Shown: positions 1-17,526, numbered from the stretch's first letter. The stretch is DNA of 64,000 nucleotides from Bradyrhizobium sp. PSBB068 (GCA_016839165.1 CP069300.1:4216001-4280000); one strand, 5' to 3'. The notes: generated by a model not told the origin, from the letters alone. Numbers and translations are program-made.

Positions 1-974
1 CAGCAGCCGCCGAACGCCTCCGACATGAACCAGGCACCCGGGATCTTCTCACCCCAGAACGGCTCGTCGAACAGGATCGAGACGCGCAGATAGTGCGCAG
101 GACGATCGAAATAGGCGACGTGCTTGACCATCGACTTGCGCAGCTGCTCGCCGTCCCAGCGCATGGTCGCAAGCCAGGAGTGCGGCAGGCAGACCAGCAC
201 GAGGTCGAAATCGCGCGTCTCGGGCCCCTTGCCGTTCATCATGTTGAGCTGGTAGCGGCCTTCGGCGGTCTTGCCGACCTTGAGGACGCGATGGTTGAGC
301 TGGATGTCGGCACTGACTTCCGAGCGCAGGCAATCGATCAGCTGCTCGTTGCCGTTCTGGATCGAATACAGGCCGATATAGCCGTCGACATCCATCACGT
401 AGTTCTTCAGCGCGTTGAGGCCGTTGGTGTTGTGGCTCTCGGTCGCAAGGTCGGAGCGCGCCATCACCTTGAAGAACCGCTTGGCGGTCGCGTCCTCGAC
501 CTCCTCGTCGAGGATCTGCTCGGCGGTCTTGTAGGCCCAGGGGTGTTCGTTGTCGTGGGCGCCGACGCCCTCGTAATACTCGATCGGCGACACCAGCTCG
601 GCGCAACGCTTGCGGAACGCCTCGATCGCGGCTGCGGTCTTGGCGCCGTATTTGCGGCGCATGCCGGGAACATCGGCGAGCAACTCGCCGTCGAGTTGCA
701 CCTGCTCGGCATCCATCGGGATCGTCTGCAGGCCGAAATGCTGGATCAGCTCGCGCAGCGGGTCGGGTCCGGTCATCGAGTAGTCGTAGATCTCGGCAAC
801 GCCGGCCTCGTACATCGCGGGCGCGCTGTCGAATTTGCGCGTGACGATCTTGCCGCCGAGGCGGTTCGACGCCTCGAAGATGGTGACGCGGCAGAGGTCG
901 CCGAGTTTGCGCTTCAAATACCAGGCGCTCATCAGCCCCCCGGGGCCGCCGCCTACGATAGCCAAGTCGAGCAT
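1..974 (-). CDS. FAD-dependent amine-oxidase-like oxidoreductase (C-terminus cut by window edge)
   Basis: A reading frame opens with ATG at 974 and stays open to the left edge, giving about 324 visible residues. The N-terminus MLDLAIVGGGPGGLMSAWYL is a Rossmann dinucleotide-binding fold (GxGxxG), followed by the FEASNRLGGK segment typical of the flavin-containing amine oxidase / protoporphyrinogen-oxidase-like superfamily, in which the conserved Glu binds the ribose of FAD. The substrate cannot be told from the sequence. It is co-oriented with rpoC but lies beyond the rpoC terminator, so it is probably a separate transcript. No strong Shine-Dalgarno sequence is obvious. The FAD-binding assignment is firm; any specific enzyme name would be a guess. 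Confidence 0.85.
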   Translation of the reverse strand, partial: MLDLAIVGGGPGGLMSAWYLKRKLGDLCRVTIFEASNRLGGKIVTRKFDSAPAMYEAGVAEIYDYSMTGPDPLRELIQHFGLQTIPMDAEQVQLDGELLADVPGMRRKYGAKTAAAIEAFRKRCAELVSPIEYYEGVGAHDNEHPWAYKTAEQILDEEVEDATAKRFFKVMARSDLATESHNTNGLNALKNYVMDVDGYIGLYSIQNGNEQLIDCLRSEVSADIQLNHRVLKVGKTAEGRYQLNMMNGKGPETRDFDLVLVCLPHSWLATMRWDGEQLRKSMVKHVAYFDRPAHYLRVSILFDEPFWGEKIPGAWFMSEAFGGC

Positions 975-1099
975 ATGAATTCCGTCGTCTCCGGCACTGT
1001 CAAACAGCCGGTCTAAGTCACCCTAACAAAGGCACTTTTTTGCCTGAAGGGAAGATGAACAAACTGCGTCCCTGCACCGCAGCAGGAGAAGAAAGCAGC

Positions 1100-1125
1100 A
1101 AAAAGGCCGGCAGAACGCCGGCCTT
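1100..1125 (-). terminator. Rho-independent terminator of the rpoBC operon
   Basis: On the minus strand a perfect 9-bp stem (AAGGCCGGC / GCCGGCCTT) with a 5-nt loop is followed directly by a run of T (positions 1104-1100). It sits about 30 bases after the rpoC stop codon, the expected place for the operon terminator. The remaining bases from 975 to 1153 hold nothing else I recognise. Confidence 0.85.
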
Positions 1126-1153
1126 CTCGTTGTTACCGTAGTCTTGCGGAGGC

Positions 1154-5356
<4,203 letters not shown>

Positions 5357-5448
5357 GGTCTTCTCCTCGCGTGCCGATCGTCACCGGCAGCAAATTCGAA
5401 AGTTTTTGTCAGCGCGCGCCCCGCTCAACGTCCGAGAAGGGTGCGAAG

Positions 5449-5471
5449 GCCCGGCGCGGTTCGCGCCGGGC
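5449..5471 (-). other. Intercistronic hairpin between rpoB and rpoC
   Basis: A perfect 10-bp GC-rich inverted repeat (GCCCGGCGCG / CGCGCCGGGC, 3-nt loop) begins 14 bases after the rpoB stop codon. No T-run follows it, so it is unlikely to terminate transcription. RNA processing or transcript stabilisation is a possible role; that is inference. Confidence 0.6.
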
Positions 5472-5484
5472 ATAAATCACAGCG

Positions 5485-9603
<4,119 letters not shown>

Positions 9604-10010
9604 CGTGGCCTCTCATTTTCGTCGCCTTTGTGGGGCGAACCTTCCGGGAACGACTGCCATCGGCCCCGGGTTGAATTTCGAATCGTCTCGAAGGAACGAA
9701 GCGCAAAGTCAGGAATTAAATCCCGGTCCCGGCCCCAACCACCTTCAAAACGCAAAACAACGCGCGGGGCGCATCACTGCACCCGCCCGTCCAAACACTC
9801 CGCTTTACGGACTGAAAAAGCCCGAAATCTGACTGTCTCCCAACGGCTTCCGCCAGGGACCCTGCCGCCCCCGTCGCCTACCGTGTTTTTCCGCTGCCAA
9901 CCCGATATGGGATGGCAATAAAGGAGATTCGAGGGTTAAGTCCACGGATCCCCACACTTTTTTGTGTCCAACACGCCACGCGACAACCTGTCGCACGCCG
10001 TTTGCATGGC

Positions 10011-10036
10011 CCGGGAGCGCCCTGCGGCGCTCCCGG
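10011..10036 (-). promoter_or_regulatory. Hairpin just downstream of rplL (candidate processing or attenuation site)
   Basis: A perfect 10-bp inverted repeat (CCGGGAGCGC / GCGCTCCCGG, 6-nt loop) lies 9 bases beyond the rplL stop codon, in the 440-base gap before rpoB. It has no T-run on the minus strand. In other bacteria the rplL-rpoB junction carries an attenuator or RNase III site that lowers rpoBC relative to L7/L12, and this hairpin is in the right place for that role. In the rest of the gap (9604-10010) I see only a weak ACAC/GTGT stem with a T/A-rich loop near 9955 and no clear promoter. Confidence 0.55.
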
Positions 10037-10044
10037 ATCGCGCA

Positions 10045-10422
10045 TTACTTGAGCTCGACCTTGGCGCCAGCCTTCTCGAGCTGGGCCTTGATCTTGTCTG
10101 CTTCTTCCTTGTTGACGCCTTCCTTGACGGGCTTCGGAGCGCCTTCGACGAGGTCCTTGGCTTCCTTCAGGCCCAGGCCGGTGATGGCGCGGACTTCCTT
10201 GATGACTTCGATCTTCTTGTCGCCGGCAGCAGCCAGCACGACGGTGAATTCGGTCTTCTCTTCAGCCGGAGCAGCGGCAGCACCACCAGCAGCCGGACCA
10301 GCCACCGCAACGGCGGCAGCGGCGGACACGCCCCACTTTTCTTCGAGGAGCTTGGCGAGTTCAGCCGCTTCGAGCACGGTGAGGCTCGAGAGGTCGTCGA
10401 CGATTTTCTGCAGATCAGCCAT
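10045..10422 (-). CDS. rplL: 50S ribosomal protein L7/L12 (bL12)
   Basis: The 125-aa protein has the two L12 parts: an N-terminal dimerisation helix ([20 protein letters not shown]), an Ala/Gly/Pro-rich hinge around residues 35-55, and the conserved C-terminal domain with the [12 protein letters not shown] segment that contacts translation factors. It follows rplJ by about 53 bases on the same strand; both form the L10-(L12)n stalk of the large subunit. Confidence 0.98.
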   Translation of the reverse strand: MADLQKIVDDLSSLTVLEAAELAKLLEEKWGVSAAAAVAVAGPAAGGAAAAPAEEKTEFTVVLAAAGDKKIEVIKEVRAITGLGLKEAKDLVEGAPKPVKEGVNKEEADKIKAQLEKAGAKVELK

Positions 10423-10475
10423 TGTTCAGTTCCTTAAACGTTTGGTTCGAACCAGGTTTGAGATTAGCGAAGGGG

Positions 10476-10994
10476 TCAGGCCGCTTCGCCCTTTGAGGCA
10501 TGAGCCTGAATGACGCGCGCGAGCTTGGCCGCAGGCGCGTTGGAGAGCTGAGCAAGCTTGGTCGCCGGCGCCACGAGGAGGCCAACGATCTTGCCGCGCA
10601 GTTCGTCGAGCGACGGCAGTGAGGCGAGCGCCTTCACGCTGTCGACATTCAGGACGGTTTTACCCATCGAGCCGCCGAGGATGACGAACTTCTCGTTCGC
10701 CTTGGCGAATTCGATGGCAACCTTTGGCGCCGCAACCGGATCGTTCGAAGTAGCGATCACGGTCGGCCCCTTCAGCAGGGAGCCGATGGCAGCGACGTCA
10801 GTGCCTTCAAGAGCAATTTTGGCGAGACGGTTCTTCGAGACCTTCACCGATGCGCCCGCCTGCTTCATCTGCATGCGCAGCTTCTGCATCTGGGCCACGG
10901 TGAGGCCGGAATAGTGAGCAACGATCGCAACCGACGTGGTCTTGAAGACCTCGTTAAGTTGTTCGACCGACTCTTTTTTTGCCGCTCGTTCCAC
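10476..10994 (-). CDS. rplJ: 50S ribosomal protein L10 (uL10)
   Basis: I place the start at the GTG at 10994, giving 172 aa beginning (V/M)[17 protein letters not shown]. This matches the usual alphaproteobacterial L10 length, and an AAAGAG Shine-Dalgarno-like stretch lies upstream. A longer frame from 11054 adds 20 residues with no family support. Conserved parts include [24 protein letters not shown] and the C-terminal helix that binds L12 dimers. It is followed by rplL. The GTG start would be a mild brake on translation of a gene normally subject to autogenous control. Confidence 0.96.
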   Translation of the reverse strand: MERAAKKESVEQLNEVFKTTSVAIVAHYSGLTVAQMQKLRMQMKQAGASVKVSKNRLAKIALEGTDVAAIGSLLKGPTVIATSNDPVAAPKVAIEFAKANEKFVILGGSMGKTVLNVDSVKALASLPSLDELRGKIVGLLVAPATKLAQLSNAPAAKLARVIQAHASKGEAA

Positions 10995-11477
10995 AGCAAG
11001 CTCTTTCCGGTTGGCGGCCTTTCCGCGAAGGCAGGACCGCCGGGTTGCACCCATCGTCCCGCCCTAAACCTGATCCGGAGGGTCCAAGACCCTCGGACAT
11101 GCCGGGCAAGACGACATCTAGAAGCCTGCCCTCCCAGAGCCTTACGGCCATGGGCTGTCGAGGTTCGAACCAAACCAGCCTTCCAGCCGCGAACATGCCG
11201 CGACGTGAAGCGCAAAATCCGGTCTTCACCCGTCTATGCAGGCCATGCGATTAAGCCGTTGAAAACATGAAGTTCTCGCGGGCGCCTGCAGTCTTGGACA
11301 GGATCGAGGCACTTCAGCACGCTGAAGCCCCCTGCTCTCACTCCGATCCGAGGCGACGGGTCCCCTTCCTTTCGAGCATCCTTGCGGGCATGCGGAAAGG
11401 AATGATCTCCTATCAACTCAGGTTTTCGGAATGCGAGCACAGACATGCCAGCAAGTGCCAGCACGCCCGGAAGGCGC
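10995..11477 (-). promoter_or_regulatory. Long rplJ 5' leader, candidate L10 autoregulatory leader
   Basis: About 480 untranslated bases precede rplJ on the minus strand. They include a 7-bp hairpin with a 3-nt loop (GAGGGTC / GACCCTC, 11078-11094) and several purine-rich stretches. In many bacteria the rplJL leader is bound by the L10-L12 complex. I cannot fold or align the leader here, so the specific motif is not shown, only the position and the hairpin. Confidence 0.35.
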
Positions 11478-11506
11478 TATGTAGCCGGTCCTGCCTGGCT
11501 TGCCAA
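11478..11506 (-). promoter_or_regulatory. Candidate promoter for rplJL-rpoBC
   Basis: On the minus strand TTGGCA and TACATA are separated by exactly 17 bases. The -35 matches 5 of 6 consensus positions and the -10 only 3 of 6. It sits between the dehydrogenase gene and rplJ, where a separate promoter would be needed if the upstream terminators work. Confidence 0.4.
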
Positions 11507-11545
11507 GAGCAAATATTGGACCAGTTTCATATGACGGACGGGGAG

Positions 11546-11567
11546 CCGGCTCCGGTCACGGAGCCGG
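11546..11567 (-). terminator. Terminator-like hairpin after the 2-hydroxyacid dehydrogenase
   Basis: A perfect 9-bp stem (CCGGCTCCG / CGGAGCCGG, 4-nt loop) lies 7 bases past the dehydrogenase stop codon on the minus strand. It lacks a T-run, so termination would be inefficient or factor-assisted. Confidence 0.45.
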
Positions 11568-11574
11568 TAGCTGC

Positions 11575-12528
11575 TCAGGTGCCACTCACCTTATAGGGCA
11601 GCGGCGTACCGGCAAAGAACGCGTCGAGATTGGCGAGCACGCAGTCCTGCATCGCGACGTGCGATTCCAGAGTGTGGCCGCCGAGATGCGGTGACAGCAC
11701 CACGTTCGGCAGCGCGGTCAGCGCGTCCGGCGCATGCGGCTCCTGGGCAAACACGTCGAGGCCGGCGCCGGCGATGGTTCCGTCAGTCAGAGCCGCAACC
11801 AGCGCCTTCTCGTCGATGACCGAGCCGCGCGAGATGTTGACGACGTGCCCGTCGCCGCCGAGCCGACGCAGGATGTCGGCGTCGATCACATTGACATTGT
11901 CGGCGCCGGCGCGGACCGCGATGACAAGCACGCTGCACCAGTCGGCCAGCGCCTCGAGGCTCGGCAGGTACTGATACGGCAGGTCATATTTGGTACGGCT
12001 GAAATAGCCGACCTCGGTCTCGAAGGCCGCAACGCGGCTCGCGATCTTGCGGCCGATCTCGCCCATGCCGTAGACGCCGACCTTGCGGCCGCGCATGCCG
12101 GCCTGCGGTCGCATCATCGGCGACGGTTTTGCACCGGCCCAGTCGCCGCTGCGGACATAATTGTCGGCGACCGGCAGACGCCGCACCGATGCCAGCATCA
12201 AGGTCAGCGCGATGTCGGCGACCGAGGCCGCATTGGCGCCGGGGCTGTGGCCGACAGCGATGCCGCGCCTGGCGGCGGCGGCGAGATCGACGCCGTCATA
12301 GCCGGTGCCGTAGCAGACGATCGCGCCGAGCTTCGGCAGCATGTCCATGGCATCGCCCCGGAGCGGCGTGCCGCCCGCGGTGATCATGGCGCTGACGTCG
12401 GCGAGCTCGGCCACCGGGAACGCTTCGTCCAGCCGCTTGCCTGCCGCGTTGAGCAGCTCATAGCGCTCGCCGAAGCGGATCAGCTGGGCCTTGGGAAAGC
12501 GTGAATAGACCAGGACCTTATCGGGCAT
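11575..12528 (-). CDS. D-isomer-specific 2-hydroxyacid dehydrogenase
   Basis: The 317-aa protein has the two-domain layout of NAD(P)-dependent D-2-hydroxyacid dehydrogenases. The nucleotide-binding GxGxxG motif appears as VGVYGMGEIGRKIA. The three catalytic residues are visible: Arg in VVNISRGSVID, Glu in DVFAQEPHAPD and His in VLSPHLGGHT. Such enzymes reduce 2-keto acids (glyoxylate, hydroxypyruvate and similar) or run in reverse; the exact substrate is unknown. It is co-oriented with, and inserted between, rplA and rplJ, with a terminator upstream and a hairpin downstream, so it is probably expressed separately from the ribosomal genes. Confidence 0.92.
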   Translation of the reverse strand: MPDKVLVYSRFPKAQLIRFGERYELLNAAGKRLDEAFPVAELADVSAMITAGGTPLRGDAMDMLPKLGAIVCYGTGYDGVDLAAAARRGIAVGHSPGANAASVADIALTLMLASVRRLPVADNYVRSGDWAGAKPSPMMRPQAGMRGRKVGVYGMGEIGRKIASRVAAFETEVGYFSRTKYDLPYQYLPSLEALADWCSVLVIAVRAGADNVNVIDADILRRLGGDGHVVNISRGSVIDEKALVAALTDGTIAGAGLDVFAQEPHAPDALTALPNVVLSPHLGGHTLESHVAMQDCVLANLDAFFAGTPLPYKVSGT

Positions 12529-12565
12529 TGTTCTTGTTTCCTGCGAGAGGCTTCACCTGGAGCCT

Positions 12566-12640
12566 TTTCCATTCCAATTGAAGCGGAACGCGGCTCTCGA
12601 TTCTCGTTCTGACGCGTTTGCTCCGCTCGAAAACGCTCCG
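12566..12640. repeat. Interspersed palindromic repeat, bradyrhizobial type
   Basis: The stretch starting CATTCCAATTGAAGCGGAAC and running through TGACGCGTTT to CGCTCGAAAACGC resembles a short intergenic repeat that I recall as very common in Bradyrhizobium chromosomes. It lies between the dehydrogenase start and the terminator that follows rplA. The family assignment is from memory and not from a search. Confidence 0.5.
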
Positions 12641-12642
12641 GG

Positions 12643-12679
12643 AAAAACAAAGGGCGGAACCGGTTGCCCGATCCCGCCC
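12643..12679 (-). terminator. Terminator after rplA
   Basis: On the minus strand a GGGCGG / CCGCCC stem with a GC-rich 16-base loop is followed by TTTGTTTTT (12651-12643). It begins about 27 bases after the rplA stop codon and should separate secE-nusG-rplKA from the inserted dehydrogenase gene. Confidence 0.65.
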
Positions 12680-12706
12680 CTCTTTATCTCGTCACGGCCA
12701 AAGATA

Positions 12707-13399
<693 letters not shown>

Positions 13400-13405
13400 G
13401 GCCCG

Positions 13406-13834
13406 TTACCCCGCAACTTCCAGACCCATCGAACGGGCAGAGCCCTCGACCATCTTCATGGCCGATTCAATGGTATCGCAATTCAAGTCCTTCATCTTCT
13501 TCTCGGCGATCTCGCGCACCTGCGCCTTGGTCACCTTGCCGGCCTTGTCGCGGCCCGGCGCCTTCGATCCGGACTGGATCTTGGCGGCCTGCTTGAGGAA
13601 GTAGGACATCGGAGGGGTCTTCATCTCGAAGGTGAAGGACCGGTCCGCATAGATCGTGATGATCACCGGGATCGGGGTGTTCTTCTCTTCCTTCTGGGTC
13701 TGCGCGTTGAACGCCTTGCAGAACTCCATGATGTTCAGGCCGCGCTGACCAAGCGCGGGGCCGATCGGGGGCGAAGGATTCGCCGCACCGGCCGGGACCT
13801 GAAGCTTCAGGTATCCGGTCACTTTCTTTGCCAT
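13406..13834 (-). CDS. rplK: 50S ribosomal protein L11 (uL11)
   Basis: The 142-aa protein is L11, part of the GTPase-associated centre. It shows the N-terminal domain motif [19 protein letters not shown], the site contacted by thiopeptide antibiotics, and the C-terminal rRNA-binding domain ending in the [14 protein letters not shown] segment. It follows nusG after about 130 bases without a clear terminator and precedes rplA directly. Confidence 0.98.
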   Translation of the reverse strand: MAKKVTGYLKLQVPAGAANPSPPIGPALGQRGLNIMEFCKAFNAQTQKEEKNTPIPVIITIYADRSFTFEMKTPPMSYFLKQAAKIQSGSKAPGRDKAGKVTKAQVREIAEKKMKDLNCDTIESAMKMVEGSARSMGLEVAG

Positions 13835-13962
13835 CTATCACTCCTGTTGTGCCGGACGGGGCCGGCGGTTTCAGGTTCCGTGGTTCGGTTGGAGGGGCTG
13901 GCGACCGCCTCCTCCCTCCCACGGCCTCAATTGACGCGAGCCATATACCCCGCGCCGTCCGG

Positions 13963-14511
13963 TCAGACCACCTTTTCGACCTGACCGAATTCCAGTTCCA
14001 CGGGCGTTGCGCGGCCGAAGATCGACACCGCGACCTTCACGCGCGAACGCGCCTCGTCGATTTCTTCCACCACGCCGGAGAACGAGGCGAACGGGCCGTC
14101 GGCCACGCGCACATTCTCGCCGATTTCGAACGACACCGACGCCTTCGGACGCTCCACGCCCTCCTGCACCTGGTGCAGGATCCGCATCGCCTCGGCTTCC
14201 GAGATCGGCATCGGCTTGTTTTCCGCGCCGAGGAAGCCGGTGACCTTCGGCGTGTTCTTGATCAGATGGAACGCCTCGTCGGTCAGCTTCATCTTCACCA
14301 GCACATAGCCCGGGAAGAACTTGCGTTCGGCGTCGATCTTGCGGCCGCGGCGCACCTCGGTGACCTTCTCGGTCGGCACCAGGATCTGCTCGAACAGCTC
14401 TTCGAGCCCGCGCTGCTTGGCCTGCTCGCGGATCGATTCCTGAACCTTCTTCTCGAAGTTCGAATAGGCGTGGACGATGTACCAGCGCTTGTCCATCAAT
14501 TGGGTGCTCAT
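13963..14511 (-). CDS. nusG: Transcription termination/antitermination protein NusG
   Basis: Starting at the ATG at 14511 the product is 182 aa (MSTQLMDKRWYIVHAYSNFE). It has the NGN domain (residues about 8-115, with RKFFPGYVLVKM) and a C-terminal KOW domain (ENVRVADGPFASFSGVVEEI). The longer frame upstream only reads secE out of phase. NusG binds RNA polymerase beta' and links it to the ribosome or Rho. Its start overlaps the secE stop by one base (TGATG), a sign of translational coupling. Confidence 0.97.
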   Translation of the reverse strand: MSTQLMDKRWYIVHAYSNFEKKVQESIREQAKQRGLEELFEQILVPTEKVTEVRRGRKIDAERKFFPGYVLVKMKLTDEAFHLIKNTPKVTGFLGAENKPMPISEAEAMRILHQVQEGVERPKASVSFEIGENVRVADGPFASFSGVVEEIDEARSRVKVAVSIFGRATPVELEFGQVEKVV

Positions 14512-14702
14512 CAGTGGATGCCCAGTATCAGGGTAATCAGATAGCGGATGATTTGGTCCGCGGCGAAGAAGAAGATCGAGGCCAGCGCCACCATCACGAA
14601 CACCATGATGGTGGTGATGGTCGTCTCGCGGCGCGTCGGCCAGGTGACCTTGGCGGTCTCCGAGCGCACTTCCTGCAGGAATTTGAACGGGCTGAAAGCC
14701 AT
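14511..14702 (-). CDS. secE: Preprotein translocase subunit SecE
   Basis: From the ATG at 14702 the product is 63 aa: MAFSPFKFLQEVRSETAKVTW is the conserved cytoplasmic amphipathic region, with the VTWPTRRET motif, followed by a single membrane helix (about residues 33-58). This is the short single-span SecE of most bacteria; it clamps SecY in the Sec translocon. The upstream in-frame extension (to 14915) has no family support. It is translationally coupled to nusG. Confidence 0.96.
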   Translation of the reverse strand: MAFSPFKFLQEVRSETAKVTWPTRRETTITTIMVFVMVALASIFFFAADQIIRYLITLILGIH

Positions 14703-14877
14703 CGTGAGATCCGCGTCCGTCTCCGGACGATTGCAACGTTTCAAGGAATCCGAACAGCCGACCTTGCGGACCCAGCCCTCGTTTGGAAGGTTGAGCCGAT
14801 AAACGAGCTCGAATGTTCGGGGAATTAGGCCGCGCCGGATATCCGCCATCAAAGCGGGCCGACTGCGAGTGCCGGGG

Positions 14878-14906
14878 TATCTACTGCGAGAGGAGCCAAA
14901 CGTCAA
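14878..14906 (-). promoter_or_regulatory. Promoter for secE-nusG-rplKA
   Basis: On the minus strand TTGACG and TAGATA are separated by exactly 17 bases, matching 5 of 6 and 4 of 6 positions of the housekeeping consensus. The likely transcription start is near 14870, leaving about 170 bases of leader before secE. The remaining sequence between 14703 and 15033 holds only a GC-rich hairpin described separately. Confidence 0.65.
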
Positions 14907-14980
14907 GGTCGGCACCGTCGCGGCCCGCCCCGGCCGCAGCTCGGGGAAACCGGGACTGAGCCCCTCAATTCAAGCACTTA

Positions 14981-15009
14981 GCGGGGCGACCGGCGGTTCG
15001 CCTCCCCGC
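14981..15009 (-). terminator. GC-rich hairpin after the acyl-CoA synthetase
   Basis: The minus strand contains GCGGGGAGGCGA pairing imperfectly with TCGCCCCGC about 25 bases after the synthetase stop codon. No T-run follows, so its strength as a terminator is doubtful. Confidence 0.35.
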
Positions 15010-15033
15010 CGTCGGCGGCGGCGGCCGGGTCGA

Positions 15034-16647
15034 TTACCCGGCAAAGCTCTTCTGAACAGCCTGATCCAGCGTGGCGCCGCCGACATAGCGCTGCCGCAAC
15101 TCGCGCTTCAGCAGCTTGCCGCTCGGGTTCTTCGGCAGGGCATCCACGAAGATGACCCGCTTCGGCACCTTGAAATGGGCCATCGACGCCGCGCAGTGCT
15201 TGATGACGGCGTCGGCATCGAGGTCCTGGCCGGCCTTGACCACGACGATCGCGGTCACGGCCTCGATCCAGCGCGGGTCGGGCAGCCCGACCACCGCAAC
15301 CTCCGACACCTCGGGCAGCCGGTAGATCATCTCCTCGACCTCGCGGCTTGCGACGTTCTCGCCGCCGCTCTTGATCATGTCCTTCACCCGATCGACCACG
15401 GTGATGTAGCCACTGGCATCGACGGTCGCGAGATCGCCGGAATGAAACCAGCCGCCGGCAAACGCCGCCGCGGTCTTGACCGGATCGTTGTAGTAACCGG
15501 ACAACAGATGCGGCGAGCGGTGCACGATCTCGCCGACCTCCCCCACCCCGACATCGGTCATGTCAGCCTTGACCACCCGCGTCTCGACATTGATCGCGGG
15601 CTTGCCGGCCGAGCCGGCCCTCGGCAGCTGGTCCTGCGGTGCGAGCACCGTCGCGAGCGGCGCGATCTCGGTTTGGCCGTAGAAATTCCAGAACTTCACG
15701 TCGGGCAGCCGGCGCTGCAATTCGAGCAGCACCTCGACCGGCATGATCGAGGCGCCGTAATAGCCCTTGCGCAGGGTCGAGAGATCGGTGCGGTCGAACG
15801 ACGGCGAACGCAGCATCGCGATCCAGATCGTCGGCGGCGCGAAGAACGAATTGATCTTGTGCTTCGCGATCAGCGCCAGGACATTGTCGGGCACCGGCTT
15901 GCCGGTGATCAGACTGGTGGCGCCGAGATAGATCGCGGGCCCCAGGAAAACGTCGAGCTGTGCGCAATGATAGAGCGGCAGCGCGTGCAGCACGGTGTCG
16001 TCGGTCGCCATGCTGCCGTCGATGATGCAGCTGACATATTGCCACATCACGGCTTCATGGGTGAGGATCGCGCCTTTCGGCTGCGACTCCGTGCCGCTGG
16101 TGTAGATGATCTGCGCGGGGTCACGGCTGTCCACCGCTACGTCCGGCGCCGACGCGTCGCTGTTCAGCAGGTTGTCGAACGTCGTGATTCCGTCTGGCGC
16201 GGTCGCGGGATCTTCACCGGGCAGCCAGATCAGGGTCTCGACGGCCGAGCCCTTGGCGGCGGCGGCGTGCGCCGTGTCCACGAAATCGGGGCCGACCGCG
16301 AGCAGCTTGGCGCCGGAATTGGCCAGGATGAAATTGATCTCGTCGGGATTGAGCATGAAGTTGATCGGCACCAGGATCGCGCCGATCCGCGCCACGGCGA
16401 AGCGTAGCGCGGCGAAGCCGTGCGAGTTGCGCGACAGCACCGCAACGCGGTCGCCCTTCGCGATGCCGAGGCCGAGCAAGCCGCGTCCGAGCCGATTGCA
16501 GATCGCGTCCATCTCCGCAAAGGTCCAGCTCACCTCGCCGCAGATCAGCGCGGTCTTGCCGGGATAGCGCTTCGCGGACCGGCGCAGCAGATCGCCAATG
16601 CTGTGCTCGCGGGCGCGCTGGATGGTCGCTGCGATGGTGTCGCTCAT
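15034..16647 (-). CDS. AMP-dependent acyl-CoA synthetase / ligase
   Basis: The 537-aa protein is a member of the ANL adenylating superfamily, which activates a carboxylic acid as acyl-AMP and transfers it to CoA. Visible signatures are the P-loop-like YTSGTESQPKGAIL (about 180-195), the YGQTE adenine-site motif, the GWFHSGDLATVD hinge region and the catalytic lysine in NPSGKLLKREL near the C-terminus. Length fits FadD-like medium/long-chain or aryl ligases; substrate is unknown. It follows the gntR gene by about 54 bases on the same strand, suggesting a gntR-ligase operon whose inducer may be the ligase substrate or its CoA ester. Confidence 0.93.
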   Translation of the reverse strand: MSDTIAATIQRAREHSIGDLLRRSAKRYPGKTALICGEVSWTFAEMDAICNRLGRGLLGLGIAKGDRVAVLSRNSHGFAALRFAVARIGAILVPINFMLNPDEINFILANSGAKLLAVGPDFVDTAHAAAAKGSAVETLIWLPGEDPATAPDGITTFDNLLNSDASAPDVAVDSRDPAQIIYTSGTESQPKGAILTHEAVMWQYVSCIIDGSMATDDTVLHALPLYHCAQLDVFLGPAIYLGATSLITGKPVPDNVLALIAKHKINSFFAPPTIWIAMLRSPSFDRTDLSTLRKGYYGASIMPVEVLLELQRRLPDVKFWNFYGQTEIAPLATVLAPQDQLPRAGSAGKPAINVETRVVKADMTDVGVGEVGEIVHRSPHLLSGYYNDPVKTAAAFAGGWFHSGDLATVDASGYITVVDRVKDMIKSGGENVASREVEEMIYRLPEVSEVAVVGLPDPRWIEAVTAIVVVKAGQDLDADAVIKHCAASMAHFKVPKRVIFVDALPKNPSGKLLKRELRQRYVGGATLDQAVQKSFAG

Positions 16648-16701
16648 GAAGTCCCTCCCGAACGTGTTTTTTGTCGTTGTCTCGTTGTCGCCGCGCCGTC
16701 G

Positions 16702-17466
16702 CTATTGGCGTGCGGCGTAGGCGTGTTCCATGTAGGTGTGCTCGACCGAGCGATCGAGCGAGGCGATCTTCTCGAAGCCGCGCCGCCAGTCCTGCAAATG
16801 CCGCCGGGTCCACAGCACGCCGGCCTCCTTATCGCGCCGCCTGATCGCATCGAGGATGTGGCGATGCGCCTCGACGAGCCGCGCGCCGCCCTCGGGCACG
16901 CCGCCGACGATCATCTCGGTGGTCGGAAAGAACAGCTGCGCGGCCGGCTCGCGGGCGAGTTGCAGCACGCGGTTCTGCGAGGCCTTGGCCATCAGCACGT
17001 GGAATTCCGCATCCAGCTCGGCGAGCTCGGCGGGATTGCCGACGACATCAGAGCTGCGCTCGAGATTGCCGGCGAGCTCGGCGATGTTCTCCTCGGTCGC
17101 GCGCTCGACCGCGCCTTCGACGCTCGCGACCTCCAGCGTCATCGACGCCTCGAACAGTTCGCGGAACGTGACCTCGTGCAGGATCAACGCACGCGACAGT
17201 CGCGTGGCGAGCTTGTTGTAGCGCGGCAGGCAGGCCTGCAGGCGGCGACTGGAATCGCGGCGGATCAGCCCGCCCTCCTCGAGCACGCGAATGCCTTCGC
17301 GCACCGTCGAGCGGTTGACGCCGAACTGCGCGACCAGCTGCTGCTCGGTGCCGATCGGCTCGCCGGGTTTGATCCGGCCGTTGATGATCTCGCGCTCGAT
17401 CGCGTCGGCGACCTTCTGGTAGGCCGGCGCGACGTCGATGCGTCGGAACAGTGGTGTGGCGGGCAC
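16702..17466 (-). CDS. GntR-family (FCD/FadR subfamily) transcriptional regulator
   Basis: I place the start at the GTG at 17466, preceded by GGGAG, giving 254 aa. The longer frame to 17730 would run through the promoter region and into the divergent gene. The N-terminal winged helix-turn-helix includes GEPIGTEQQLVAQFGVNRST and VREGIRVLEEGGLIRR; the C-terminal part is an all-helical FCD ligand-binding domain with the DAEFHVLMAKASQNRVL segment and later His residues that usually bind a metal and the effector acid. Two identical operator palindromes matching the FadR-subfamily consensus flank its promoter and that of the divergent binding protein, so it probably represses both units. Confidence 0.93.
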   Translation of the reverse strand: MPATPLFRRIDVAPAYQKVADAIEREIINGRIKPGEPIGTEQQLVAQFGVNRSTVREGIRVLEEGGLIRRDSSRRLQACLPRYNKLATRLSRALILHEVTFRELFEASMTLEVASVEGAVERATEENIAELAGNLERSSDVVGNPAELAELDAEFHVLMAKASQNRVLQLAREPAAQLFFPTTEMIVGGVPEGGARLVEAHRHILDAIRRRDKEAGVLWTRRHLQDWRRGFEKIASLDRSVEHTYMEHAYAARQ

Positions 17467-17485
17467 CTTGGGCTCCCGATTGTCG

Positions 17486-17498
17486 TTTGTCGGACAAA
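17486..17498. promoter_or_regulatory. GntR operator, copy 1
   Basis: TTTGTCGGACAAA, a near-perfect palindrome fitting the TNGTNNNACNA pattern of FadR-type GntR regulators. It abuts the -10 of the gntR promoter on the minus strand, 20 bases before the gntR start codon, so binding would block initiation. An identical copy lies at 17597-17609. Confidence 0.75.
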
Positions 17499-17526
17499 GG
17501 ATAGGAGAAGGCGCCAAGAGCGTCAA
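17498..17526 (-). promoter_or_regulatory. Promoter of gntR-acyl-CoA synthetase unit
   Basis: TTGACG - 17 bases - TATCCT on the minus strand, with the operator immediately downstream of the -10. The geometry mirrors that of the divergent promoter. Confidence 0.6.

Noticed and set aside
93..1016. A 307-codon plus-strand frame at the left edge
   Set aside because: It is the antisense shadow of the FAD-dependent oxidoreductase, whose N-terminal Rossmann motif is clear on the minus strand.
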